57,335 bases of DNA from Bacteroidia bacterium (GTDB lineage Bacteria > Bacteroidota > Bacteroidia > Cytophagales > Cyclobacteriaceae): the NCBI GenBank assembly GCA_030430675.1, contig JAUIKU010000004.1, positions 1-57,335 on the forward strand, given 5' to 3'. The notes under the pieces are model-generated. The model worked only from the letters and a program-made list of their open reading frames with translations. It had not been told where the DNA came from and ran no database searches. Made by a program: the position numbers and the translations under genes. This document shows, piece by piece, positions 8,350 to 16,503 of the stretch (position 1 is its first letter; every line of letters starts with the position of its first letter).

Positions 8350-9063
8350 ATGAGAGCCAATCTTAAAAGACTTTTACTGGTATCGGCCATGATAGCAGGA
8401 GCAAATCTCACTACTTTTTGTCAGGAGAATATCCCCGAGGGTTATCAGTTGTTGTACCAACAGGATTTTACCGATCCCGATGCCATAAACCAGTTTGAAA
8501 TGTCTGACAGATCTGCCTGGAAATCAACGACCGGGGAACAGGGCTGGCTGGAACTGTTTGGGAAAAGTGACTATGAAGGCCGGGTGAGATCACCGTTTAA
8601 TATCGCCCTGCTCAAGCAGCATAACTTTGGTGATTTTGTGTTGGAAGCAGACCTGGCGCAATCGGGCCGGGAATACGGTCACCGGGATCTGTGCTTGTTT
8701 TTCGGTGCCAAGGATGCTGCTAATTTTTATTATGTCCATATTGCCTCGGTTGCAGACCCGCATGCTAATAATATATTCCTGGTCAACGATGCGCCCCGGG
8801 TAGCCATTGCCACTAAAACTACCGAGGGCACGAACTGGGGAGATACCAATAGTTGGCACAAAGTACGTATTGAAAGAAATATAACCGAAGGTAGTATCAA
8901 AGTGTTTTTCGACGATATGAGTACCCCCATTATGGAAGCAACGGATACACATTTTGACTACGGCAGGATTGGATTTGGTTCCTTTGATGATACCGGCCGT
9001 TTCGATAATATCAAAATATACGGTCCGGGGGTATATGCAGAAGGTGATGGCTTTTTTAAATAA
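8350..9063 (+). CDS. Secreted LamG/concanavalin-like protein (DUF1080-like)
   Basis: 237 residues with an N-terminal signal peptide (about 1-24). The rest is a single beta-jelly-roll: GYQLLYQQDFTD near the start, FGDFVLEADL in the middle, WHKVRIER and FGSFDDTGRFDNIKIYGPG at the end. This pattern is shared by concanavalin A-like domains of the DUF1080 (3-keto-disaccharide hydrolase) superfamily, which recognise or act on sugars. No catalytic residue can be assigned with confidence. It starts six bases after the cupin gene and its TAA stop overlaps the ATG of the following giant heme protein, so the three are translated as an operon. Substrate unknown; carbohydrate binding is inference from the fold. 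Confidence 0.7.
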   Translation: MRANLKRLLLVSAMIAGANLTTFCQENIPEGYQLLYQQDFTDPDAINQFEMSDRSAWKSTTGEQGWLELFGKSDYEGRVRSPFNIALLKQHNFGDFVLEADLAQSGREYGHRDLCLFFGAKDAANFYYVHIASVADPHANNIFLVNDAPRVAIATKTTEGTNWGDTNSWHKVRIERNITEGSIKVFFDDMSTPIMEATDTHFDYGRIGFGSFDDTGRFDNIKIYGPGVYAEGDGFFK

Positions 9064-12000
9064 TGAGTTTTAAAAATCTGCCCCGGCGATACACAATAGG
9101 CTTCCTGGTTTTCTTTGTTTTGTTATGCTGCCTTACCTGTCAGCATGGAGATGAGAATGGTCCGCCTCAGATGTTTCTGGCCAGTCCGTCAGACTTTGCT
9201 GATAGTGCTAATGTAGCGGTTGAACTTGACCGGGATTTTACCTTGAAGCTTTGGGCACCAGGTCCCCTGTTGACCAATGCCGTTGCCATAAGTATGGATG
9301 ACCAGGGTAATGCCTATGTTACGGAAACCCAGCGTCGCAAGAGTTCCGATATAGACATTAGATCACACCGGGATTGGATGATCGAAGACCTTTCCCTGCA
9401 AAGCCTGGAGGATACCCGGGAATTTCATCGCAGAAAACTTAGCCAGGAACTCAGTCAGCAAAACCAGTGGCTGGAAGATTTCAATCAGGATGGATCCCGT
9501 GATTGGCGGGACCTGACCGTACAAAGTGAATATGTACGTAAAATATGGGATAGTGATGGTGACGGACGGGCGGATAAGGCTACGCTTTATGCACAGGATA
9601 TAAACGATATGATCACCGGAGTGGCTGCCGGTGTTGTGTTTCATGATGACCATGTTTATGTAACCGCAGCTCCTGATGTATACAGATTTAAGGACCGGGA
9701 TCAGGACGGAGATGCAGATGAACGGGAAGTCATTAGCCAGGGTTACGGGATACATATTGCCTATGCCGGACACGACATGTCGGGTTTGACCATAGGGCCT
9801 GATGGAAAAATCTACTGGTCGGTAGGGGATATCGGAGTCAATGTAAAGAGCAAGTCAGGCAAGCATTTTTATTACCCCAACCAGGGGGCGGTGATGCGCT
9901 GCAATCCGGATGGTTCTGACTTTGAAGTTTATGCTCACGGTTTACGAAACCCACAGGAACTGGCATTTGACAACTTTGGCAACCTGATAAGCGTGGATAA
10001 CGATGGTGATCACCCGGGAGAACATGAACGAATTGTACATATACTGGAAGGATCGGATTCCGGTTGGCGTATCAACTGGCAATTCGGGAAATACAATCAG
10101 CCCAATGAGTCTTATAAAGTTTGGATGGATGAAAAACTACATGTGCCTCATTTTCCCGGCCAGGCGGCCTATATACTGCCTCCGCTGGCGCTGGCTCCGG
10201 ATGGTCCGGCGGGACTGGTTTACCAACCCGGCACCGCTTTGAACAGTGAATGGAAAAACTTTTTCTTTGGTTCCTATTTTAAAGGGTCCGCCGCTCAGTC
10301 CAAGATCCAGGCTTTTAGGTTAGAGCCGAAGGGGGCTACCTTTGAATTGGCTGAAACCAGGGATATCTTATCGGGAATTGTCAGTACGGGTTTGTCTTTT
10401 GGTCCCGATGGTACCTTGTATATCAATGACTGGCTGGAAGGTTATGAAAAGAAACCCGCAGGCCGGATCTGGCAGTTGGATGTAAAACAAAAAGATGCAG
10501 TATTGAGAGGTCAGACCAGGGAGTTGCTGGCAGAGGGAATGGGAGATCGTTCACCTGATCAGCTGGTGGCGTTTTTGGGCCATGAGGACATGAGGGTAAG
10601 ACTGGCAGCCCAGTTTCAACTGGTAAAGCGCAAAGAAATACGATTGTTCCATTCGGTGATGGAGCAGCCAAATACACAACTTTCACGGATACATGCAATT
10701 TGGGGTCTCGGACAATTGGCCAGAGAAAAGAAGAAGGTAGGGGAAAGCATGTTGCCCTATTTGGATTCGGATGACGCTGAGATCAGAGCACAAACGGCTA
10801 AGGTGTTGGGTGATGCCAGGGTCGGGAAAGCCTCCCAGGCACTGTTGACCGCTTTACAGGATTCATCTCCCAGGGTAGTTTACTTTGCGGCGGAAGCACT
10901 GGGTAAACTTGGGGAGCAGGGGGCATTCGAGCCGCTTACGGAGGGTATTGTGGCGTACGGCGATAGCGACCCTCACTTGCGACATGGATTGATCTATGCA
11001 CTTTCCAATTTAAACATGGAGGGGGAACTGGTGGCGCTAAAGGATCATCCTTCGGTTCAACTGCGCCTGGCGGCGGTAGTGGCACTGAGACGTTTACGAT
11101 CCGGTGGATTGGCCCAGTTTCTACAGGACAGCGATACCCTGGTGCTGATGGAGGCGGCCAGGGCCATTAATGATGACTTGTCGGTACCTGAAGCGTTTCC
11201 GGAGCTTGCTGCAGCCTTGCTCACACAGCAGGTAACGAATGAAGCCTTTATACGCAGGGCAATAAATGCCAACCTGCGTTTGGCGGATGCTGCATCGGCA
11301 TCCAGGCTGGCAGAGTATGCGGCCAATGATCGGGCACCCCTGGACATGCGAAGAGATGCTTTATGGGCGCTTGGTTACTGGTCCCAGCCTCCGGTACTGG
11401 ACCGGGTGGATGGAAGGTACCGCGAATTGCCAGCGGGAAATTTGGCAGAGGCACAGCAGGCATTTTCCAAGGTTGCGCAAAACCTGTTGAATTCCGGAAA
11501 CATCCCTTTGAAAACTTCGGCGGTGGCAGCGGCCGGCAGGTTGAGATATCAGCAGGTCGAGAGGCAGCTGGTGGATCTGTGCATGCAAAAATCCCAGCCG
11601 GAAGAGGTGAGGAGGGCAGCTTTAAAAAGCCTGGCAGATCTGCAAAGTAGTTCAATGAAGGTAGTACTCTATTCAGCACTTTCCGATAAAAGCGTGGACC
11701 TTCGTACAGACGCGCAGTCATTGCTTGGAGAACTGGATCTGGCACCGGAAACGGTGGTAGAACTATTGGAGAAAGTGCTGGAGAGCTCTACTATAGCGGA
11801 AAAGCAACAAGCATTGAAAAGCTTATCGCAGATTGATCATCCGGAAGCCACTGCTTTACTGGATCAGTGGCTGGACAGTTTGATCGATGGAAAACTGGAA
11901 GCGCCGCTGCAGCTGGATCTGATGCAGGCGGTAGCCCAGAGCCCTTCTGAGCCCCTTAGGGACAAACTTGCTAAATACGAAGAAAGCAGGGCATCACTTT

Positions 12001-12449
12001 CCCCTATGGAACGGTTTGGGGAAGCTCTTGCAGGTGGTGATGCGGTACAGGGACGTCGTATCTTTCTTCAGGACAATTCTGCTCAGTGCATTCGCTGCCA
12101 TATATTGGGTGAATACGGGGGAGAAGTAGGACCGGATCTTACCAGTATCGCCACTGTTTTAAACCCTGAGTCACTACTTCAGGCCATGGTCGAACCCTCG
12201 GCACGACTTGCACCTGGTTATGGCACCATCAATGTGACAATGCAAGACGGCACTCAGGTGGTGGGTGTCATCGAGGCAGAATCTGCCGACTCACTGGTGG
12301 TGCGCACCGCCGATGGTTCAAGCCGGTCAATTTCGCAACAGCAGGTAAAAAACAAGAGTTATGTTCCCTCTTCCATGCCCACCATGGAGAATGTATTGAC
12401 TAAGGAGGAGATCAGAGACCTGGTGGCGTTTTTGATTACCCTTAAATAA
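9063..12449 (+). CDS. Giant lipoprotein: beta-propeller dehydrogenase-like, HEAT repeats and C-terminal cytochrome c (PVC-type heme-binding)
   Basis: 1128 residues. A lipoprotein-like signal (CCLTC) is followed by a six-bladed propeller resembling PQQ-dependent sorbosone/glucose dehydrogenases (about 45-480, with HGLRNPQELAFDNFGNLISV and GPDGTLYINDWLEGYEKK), many HEAT-like helical repeats (about 490-960) and a cytochrome c domain with CIRCH at 1009-1013. The family is known in planctomycetes and Bacteroidota as PVC-type heme-binding CxxCH protein. The propeller carries three Ca2+-binding-like loops: DFNQDGSRD at 139-147, DSDGDGRAD at 163-171 and DRDQDGDAD at 211-219. It presumably oxidises a sugar-like substrate outside the cytoplasm and passes electrons to its own heme; the substrate and the presence of PQQ are not proven. 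A paralogue lies at 32084. Confidence 0.88.
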   Translation: MSFKNLPRRYTIGFLVFFVLLCCLTCQHGDENGPPQMFLASPSDFADSANVAVELDRDFTLKLWAPGPLLTNAVAISMDDQGNAYVTETQRRKSSDIDIRSHRDWMIEDLSLQSLEDTREFHRRKLSQELSQQNQWLEDFNQDGSRDWRDLTVQSEYVRKIWDSDGDGRADKATLYAQDINDMITGVAAGVVFHDDHVYVTAAPDVYRFKDRDQDGDADEREVISQGYGIHIAYAGHDMSGLTIGPDGKIYWSVGDIGVNVKSKSGKHFYYPNQGAVMRCNPDGSDFEVYAHGLRNPQELAFDNFGNLISVDNDGDHPGEHERIVHILEGSDSGWRINWQFGKYNQPNESYKVWMDEKLHVPHFPGQAAYILPPLALAPDGPAGLVYQPGTALNSEWKNFFFGSYFKGSAAQSKIQAFRLEPKGATFELAETRDILSGIVSTGLSFGPDGTLYINDWLEGYEKKPAGRIWQLDVKQKDAVLRGQTRELLAEGMGDRSPDQLVAFLGHEDMRVRLAAQFQLVKRKEIRLFHSVMEQPNTQLSRIHAIWGLGQLAREKKKVGESMLPYLDSDDAEIRAQTAKVLGDARVGKASQALLTALQDSSPRVVYFAAEALGKLGEQGAFEPLTEGIVAYGDSDPHLRHGLIYALSNLNMEGELVALKDHPSVQLRLAAVVALRRLRSGGLAQFLQDSDTLVLMEAARAINDDLSVPEAFPELAAALLTQQVTNEAFIRRAINANLRLADAASASRLAEYAANDRAPLDMRRDALWALGYWSQPPVLDRVDGRYRELPAGNLAEAQQAFSKVAQNLLNSGNIPLKTSAVAAAGRLRYQQVERQLVDLCMQKSQPEEVRRAALKSLADLQSSSMKVVLYSALSDKSVDLRTDAQSLLGELDLAPETVVELLEKVLESSTIAEKQQALKSLSQIDHPEATALLDQWLDSLIDGKLEAPLQLDLMQAVAQSPSEPLRDKLAKYEESRASLSPMERFGEALAGGDAVQGRRIFLQDNSAQCIRCHILGEYGGEVGPDLTSIATVLNPESLLQAMVEPSARLAPGYGTINVTMQDGTQVVGVIEAESADSLVVRTADGSSRSISQQQVKNKSYVPSSMPTMENVLTKEEIRDLVAFLITLK

Positions 12450-12572
12450 AAAAACAAGCGCCAAATCTCAAATTTTACCAGGATCCAAATACCGATGAGG
12501 GCAAGCACCAAAATACCTGCTCTGCACATGTTTGGTGATTGAGAATTGGTTCTTGGTACTTTTTGGGATTTG

Positions 12573-12917
12573 TTATTTGTCCTTTGGAGTTTTCCTGGAA
12601 CGTAGTTCCAGATACTTATTAAGCTTATCCAGTTTATCATCCCAGAATTGCTCGTAGAACATTACCCAGTCCCGTATTTCTTTTAAAGGGCCAGCGTTGG
12701 CCAGGCAGTATCGTTCCCTTCCCTTTGAGGAGATTTCCAATAGCCCGGCCTTCTGCAGCACCTTTAGATGTTTTGTGATCCCCTGTCTGCTGATATCGAA
12801 ATGGTCGGCAATTTGAGTGATAGATAAGGCAGTGCTGGCCACGATCAACAGGTGAAAGATCTCACGTCGTGTGGGATCGGCAATAGATTTGAAGATGTTA
12901 TTCAATCTGTTAGACAT
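12573..12917 (-). CDS. ArsR-family transcriptional repressor
   Basis: 114 residues, a compact winged helix-turn-helix protein: IADPTRREIFHLL, LSITQIADHFDISRQGITKHLKVLQKAGLLEI and a wing ending RYCLANAGPL are classic ArsR features. There is no CxC metal site, which fits the non-metal SdpR-like subgroup usually paired with AHSA1 proteins; the C-terminal MFYEQFWDDKLDKL tail is also typical of that subgroup. It is the second gene of an operon: its start overlaps the AHSA1 gene by eight bases. Two 16-base inverted repeats upstream of the operon (13359-13374 and 13397-13412) are the likely operators, suggesting autorepression. Confidence 0.93.
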   Translation of the reverse strand: MSNRLNNIFKSIADPTRREIFHLLIVASTALSITQIADHFDISRQGITKHLKVLQKAGLLEISSKGRERYCLANAGPLKEIRDWVMFYEQFWDDKLDKLNKYLELRSRKTPKDK

Positions 12918-13329
12918 GCTTTGATTCTATAAGGTGTTTGGCCAAACTGGTAATACATGAGTCCCAACCACCGGAAAAACTATTAAACATTTTGTCGATC
13001 ATTTCTTCAGTAGGGTAGTTTGAGATACCAGAGTGCTCCAACCTCAACAATGTTCCCCGTTCATTCTCCTCTAGTTGCCACTTCACGGTAGTTTCCACCC
13101 CGGTGCCCTTTATTTCCCAGGTATAAACCAGGTTATAGACGGGGTCCACTTCCAATACCTTACCATTGATAACCGTATTTTCATGGGTGAAGGTATAGTG
13201 ATAACCCACTTCTGCTTTAAAATCGGCCTCGATAAACCAGGCAGATATTTCCTCTGCATGACTGATGGCGTTCCACACATCGGCTATGTCAGCCTGGTAC
13301 TGATGTTCTTTTCGGATAATGTCTTTCAT
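12910..13329 (-). CDS. SRPBCC/AHSA1 (activator of Hsp90 ATPase homologue 1-like) domain protein
   Basis: 139 residues forming one START-like helix-grip domain: DVWNAISHAEEISAWFIEADFKAEVG at the N-terminus, VLEVDPVYNLVYTW in the middle, GTLLRLEHSGI, and GGWDSCITSLAKHL in the C-terminal helix. These proteins bind hydrophobic small molecules or act on Hsp90-like chaperones in eukaryotes; in bacteria, members next to ArsR regulators are thought to be stress-linked ligand-binding proteins. It is the first gene of a two-gene operon with the ArsR gene, an inverted order compared with many genomes where the regulator comes first. The start codon at 13327-13329 is followed 30-80 bases upstream by two operators. 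Confidence 0.92.
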   Translation of the reverse strand: MKDIIRKEHQYQADIADVWNAISHAEEISAWFIEADFKAEVGYHYTFTHENTVINGKVLEVDPVYNLVYTWEIKGTGVETTVKWQLEENERGTLLRLEHSGISNYPTEEMIDKMFNSFSGGWDSCITSLAKHLIESKHV

Positions 13330-13358
13330 GATTGTCTAATGGGTTTGATGATTAAAAA

Positions 13359-13374
13359 GCAACCATATAGTTGC
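13359..13374 (-). promoter_or_regulatory. ArsR operator 1 overlapping the -7 element of the AHSA1-ArsR promoter
   Basis: Sequence GCAACCATATAGTTGC is a 16-base inverted repeat matching GCAACC-N4-GGTTGC with one mismatch. On the minus strand it overlaps a likely -7 element TATGGTTG (plus-strand 13360-13367), which lies 19 bases from a TTG at plus-strand 13387-13389. Confidence 0.7.
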
Positions 13375-13396
13375 GTATATATGTTTCAACGAATAC

Positions 13397-13412
13397 ACAA
13401 CCGTTTGGTTGC
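13397..13412 (-). promoter_or_regulatory. ArsR operator 2 upstream of the -33 element
   Basis: Sequence ACAACCGTTTGGTTGC repeats the same 16-base inverted pattern with one mismatch at its first base. Its centre lies 38 bases from operator 1, just upstream of the presumed -33 element, an arrangement expected for cooperative repression of the AHSA1-ArsR operon. Confidence 0.7.
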
Positions 13413-13570
13413 ATAAAATTGTATTATTATATTGTTCGGGAAAATTTGCTGGTCATTACCCATGTAATATTCTCATTTTACTTAATGATCATTCTACGGT
13501 AGAACTGCCTATCTTTCGCCCGTTGACAAGTTGAGGAGGACTATTTTTTATTTTATTGTTTATAGCCCTT

Positions 13571-14596
13571 ATGATTGAAAGTTTTGCCCAAAGTCCACAA
13601 TGGGTGCTTTATCTGATATTTGCCGGTATTATTTTTCTCTTCCTGGTAGTTGACCTGGGACTGCTAAATCGATCCGCCAAGAAGCTTTCCGGAAAGGCCG
13701 CTTTATATCAATCCATATTCTGGATAGCTATTTCCCTGCTGTTCGGTGTTTTTATCTATTATTATTTCCTCGATGTAAATAAAGCCCTGGCCTTTTTCTC
13801 AGCATATGCTACCGAGAAAGCCCTGTCATTTGACAACATGTTTGTGATGTTGCTTATTCTCAACTATTTCGGGATTGAGAGCAAATACCATCACAGGGTG
13901 CTTACCTGGGGAATCCTGGGAGCCCTGGTGTTCAGGGGAATTTTTATTTTCGTTGGACTATATTTAATTGATGTTTTCAAAGGAATCCTTTATCTGTTCT
14001 CTGCATTCCTGATCTACTCGGGAATCAAATTATTTCTAGACAAGGAAGAGGACCATGTTGAACCCGAAAAAAGTTTTATTTACAGGTTGTCCAAAAAACT
14101 ACTTCCGCTAAAGGAAGGAGATCACCATGGTAAGTTTGTGGTACGGGAAAACGGTAAACTGCTGTTTACTACCTTGTTCCTGGTGCTTATCCTGATAGAG
14201 ACTACGGATATTTTCTTTGCTGCGGATTCCATTCCCGCCGCTTTTGCCATTTCAGATGACCGGTTCATTATTTACACCTCCAATATTTTTGCGGTACTGG
14301 GTCTTCGGGCACTGTTTTTTCTGCTGGCTTCCATCATCGATAGGTTTTACCTGCTGCAAAAGGGTGTTTCTCTAATTCTAATTTTCATTGGTATTAAACT
14401 GGGTCTGGAACTCTTCCATTTTGAAGTGCCTACTTATGTTTCGTTTAGTATCATTGTATTCTTCCTGGTGAGTTCGGTATTGGGATCCATGGCAATACCG
14501 CAGCCACCAGCCACACCGGACAGGCCAGCAAAAAGCCCGGAAGGTACAAAAGATTCACAGTCCCAGGTAGAACTGGTCCTCGACGAAGAATCCTAA
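13571..14596 (+). CDS. TerC family integral membrane protein
   Basis: 341 residues from the ATG at 13571. Many transmembrane helices and the TerC hallmarks are present: LVVDLGLLNR in the first helix region, AFFSAYATEKALSFDNMFVMLLI, an ETTDIFFAADSIPAAFAI segment with acidic residues inside a membrane, and LGLRALFFLLA. TerC proteins are implicated in tellurite resistance and, more recently, in manganese export that supports metalation of exoenzymes. A strong Shine-Dalgarno-like GAGGAGGA lies at 13533-13540, too far from the ATG, so a TTG at 13556 (five residues longer) may be the real start. The C-terminus is charged and disordered. Divergent from the AHSA1-ArsR operon. Confidence 0.92.
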   Translation: MIESFAQSPQWVLYLIFAGIIFLFLVVDLGLLNRSAKKLSGKAALYQSIFWIAISLLFGVFIYYYFLDVNKALAFFSAYATEKALSFDNMFVMLLILNYFGIESKYHHRVLTWGILGALVFRGIFIFVGLYLIDVFKGILYLFSAFLIYSGIKLFLDKEEDHVEPEKSFIYRLSKKLLPLKEGDHHGKFVVRENGKLLFTTLFLVLILIETTDIFFAADSIPAAFAISDDRFIIYTSNIFAVLGLRALFFLLASIIDRFYLLQKGVSLILIFIGIKLGLELFHFEVPTYVSFSIIVFFLVSSVLGSMAIPQPPATPDRPAKSPEGTKDSQSQVELVLDEES

Positions 14597-14632
14597 TACG
14601 GGTTAACCACTGTTGAGGGGGTAGGTTAGCAT

Positions 14633-15577
14633 TTAATCCTGCCACAGCCAGCGCAATCCTTCAGGCAACAACATTCCGGGATGTTTGTCATTGTGTTCCC
14701 CGTCGGTCCATACTGCCTGTAACTGATAACGCGGGCCGCCGGTTTGACTCTCATCTGCATTGGCATTGGCGTATTCCATGGCGGATACCATTTGCTGGTT
14801 GGCCAGGAACCAGTTGCCCCACCTGTTGCTTAGATCGTTGATCCCGTCCTGGATGTAAATTTTGATGGGACGAATAGGTTCACGCCGAATCAATGCCGGG
14901 TAGTCCTGACCTCCCAGTTTAATGGGTTCTTCATGCGGGCGAAAGCCAATTGATACATAGCTGCCAATAGAACTATATACTTTACGGAACATATCGGGGA
15001 AGTGCCAGGCAACGGTAAACGCCGCTATCGCACCACTGCTGGTTCCGCCAATCGCTCGTTGTTCGGGATCGTCGGTGAGGTTGTATTGCTTGCCCACTTC
15101 AGGAAGCATTTCCTCTATAATAAAACGGGCATAGCGGTTGTCCATGACATCGTATTCCCGGGCCCGGTTGTTGGGGTTTTTGGGCCCAAGATCCATGGGA
15201 TATTTTTCCGAACGGTTCCCCGGAGTTATAAATATGCCTATGGTTACCGGGATGTCTCCCTTAGCTATCAGGTTTTCCATTACCTGGGGCACCCTAAGAC
15301 TTCCCTCAGGTATAGTGGCTCTGTTCCCATCCTGGAAGACCAACACACTGGCAGGTTCCGACCCATCATACTGTGCCGGAATGAATAACCAGTAAAGGCG
15401 TACCGTACCTTCGATGATCTTGCTATGGAATTCGAATGGTCCCTTTAACTCTCCTTTGGGTACACCTTCCTGGGGAAAATGGTCCGGTGTCAGTTCCAGG
15501 TTCTTGCGAATGGAAAGTTGACCAAAGAGGGTGAAAGTTGATAAGAGCAGCAGCAGGGGTATAATTATTATTCTCAA
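14633..15577 (-). CDS. Secreted alpha/beta-hydrolase esterase (enterochelin esterase/esterase D-like)
   Basis: 314 residues with a signal peptide (about 1-20). The core resembles Fes/esterase D proteins: VLVFQDGNRAT, an oxyanion-like region, EEMLPEVGKQYNLTDDPEQRAIGG, then the nucleophile elbow GTSSGA, and a probable catalytic histidine in DGEHNDKH near the C-terminus. Members cleave ester bonds of siderophores, feruloyl-sugars or similar compounds; this one is exported, so it likely acts on an external substrate. It is convergent with TerC (36-base gap). It is transcribed in the same direction as the AIM24-family gene upstream but 97 bases apart, so co-transcription is uncertain. Confidence 0.85.
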   Translation of the reverse strand: MRIIIIPLLLLLSTFTLFGQLSIRKNLELTPDHFPQEGVPKGELKGPFEFHSKIIEGTVRLYWLFIPAQYDGSEPASVLVFQDGNRATIPEGSLRVPQVMENLIAKGDIPVTIGIFITPGNRSEKYPMDLGPKNPNNRAREYDVMDNRYARFIIEEMLPEVGKQYNLTDDPEQRAIGGTSSGAIAAFTVAWHFPDMFRKVYSSIGSYVSIGFRPHEEPIKLGGQDYPALIRREPIRPIKIYIQDGINDLSNRWGNWFLANQQMVSAMEYANANADESQTGGPRYQLQAVWTDGEHNDKHPGMLLPEGLRWLWQD

Positions 15578-15674
15578 AATATTAATCTCCTTTATAGTTT
15601 TTAACAGGATAATATACTGATTTTCACGATTGTCCCAGTAACTTTTAAAGCGATCCGGGAAAAATATTCACCAT

Positions 15675-16466
15675 TTAATTGTCCCCATCAAGCATTCTGC
15701 CCAGACCTCCAAGTACTGAACCTTCACCTTTGGATGAACCGCCGGCTTTTGGGGCATGCTGAATAATGCGATCGGCCAGCCTGGAGAAGGGTAAACTTTG
15801 GAGGTACACTTTACCGGTTCCCCGAACCGTAGCCAGGAATAATCCTTCTCCTCCGAAGAACATGGATTTCAGGTTTCCCGCCCTTTGGATACTGTAGTCC
15901 AATCCAGGAGTGAAGCCCACGATACAGCCAGTATCGATAAGCAGTGTTTGGTTGTGAAGTTCCCGCTCTATCACCGTGCCCCCGGCATGAAGGAATACCA
16001 GTCCGTCACCTCTTAACTTTTGCAGAATAAACCCTTCACCTCCGAAAAATCCCGACCCCAGCCGTTTGTTGAAGGCAATGGACACTTCTGTGCCTTTGGC
16101 CGCGCAGAGAAAAGCGTCTTTTTGGCAAAGGATCTCCCCACCGATGGCAGCCAGATCAAGTGGGATAATTTTACCGGGATAGGGGGCGGCAAAGCTCACT
16201 TCCTTTTTGCCCTGGCCAATATTGGTAAAATGAGTTAGGAAGATGGATTCTCCGGTAAGCACCCGCTTTCCCACATCCAGTAACTTGCCGAATATTCCGG
16301 TGTCCGGTTTGGACCCGTCACCCAGTTTGGCTTCGAAATTCACTTCCTGGTCCATCCAGTTCATGGTTCCTGCTTCCGCAATCACCGTTTCCCCCGGATC
16401 TAATTCAATTGAGACGATCTGCATATCGTCTCCATAAATTTTGTAGTCGATTTCATGTGCATTCAT
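15675..16466 (-). CDS. AIM24/TIGR00266 family protein
   Basis: 263 residues. The pattern is that of the TIGR00266 family: an N-terminal strand-rich region with [20 protein letters not shown], glycine-rich turns such as [19 protein letters not shown] and [20 protein letters not shown], and a glycine-rich C-terminus. The fold is a double-stranded beta-helix resembling AIM24 of yeast mitochondria. Bacterial members are widespread; function is unknown and none of the conserved residues suggests a known catalytic site. It lies 37 bases downstream of the FAD oxidoreductase gene and in the same direction, so it may belong to that transcript. Confidence 0.88.
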   Translation of the reverse strand: MNAHEIDYKIYGDDMQIVSIELDPGETVIAEAGTMNWMDQEVNFEAKLGDGSKPDTGIFGKLLDVGKRVLTGESIFLTHFTNIGQGKKEVSFAAPYPGKIIPLDLAAIGGEILCQKDAFLCAAKGTEVSIAFNKRLGSGFFGGEGFILQKLRGDGLVFLHAGGTVIERELHNQTLLIDTGCIVGFTPGLDYSIQRAGNLKSMFFGGEGLFLATVRGTGKVYLQSLPFSRLADRIIQHAPKAGGSSKGEGSVLGGLGRMLDGDN

Positions 16467-16503
16467 GATGGGTAGTTTGTTTAAATCTCAAAATTGGCAT
16501 GGT

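Noticed and set aside
11248-11745. 165-residue minus-strand ORF inside the giant heme protein gene
   Set aside because: Antisense to HEAT repeats; composition (many Pro, Ala, Arg) is typical of a shadow frame in GC-richer coding DNA.
12450-12572. Gap between the giant heme gene and ArsR with AT-rich words resembling an inverted repeat
   Set aside because: The two halves (CAAATCTCAAA and TTTGGGATTTG) pair too loosely to be called a terminator or mobile repeat.
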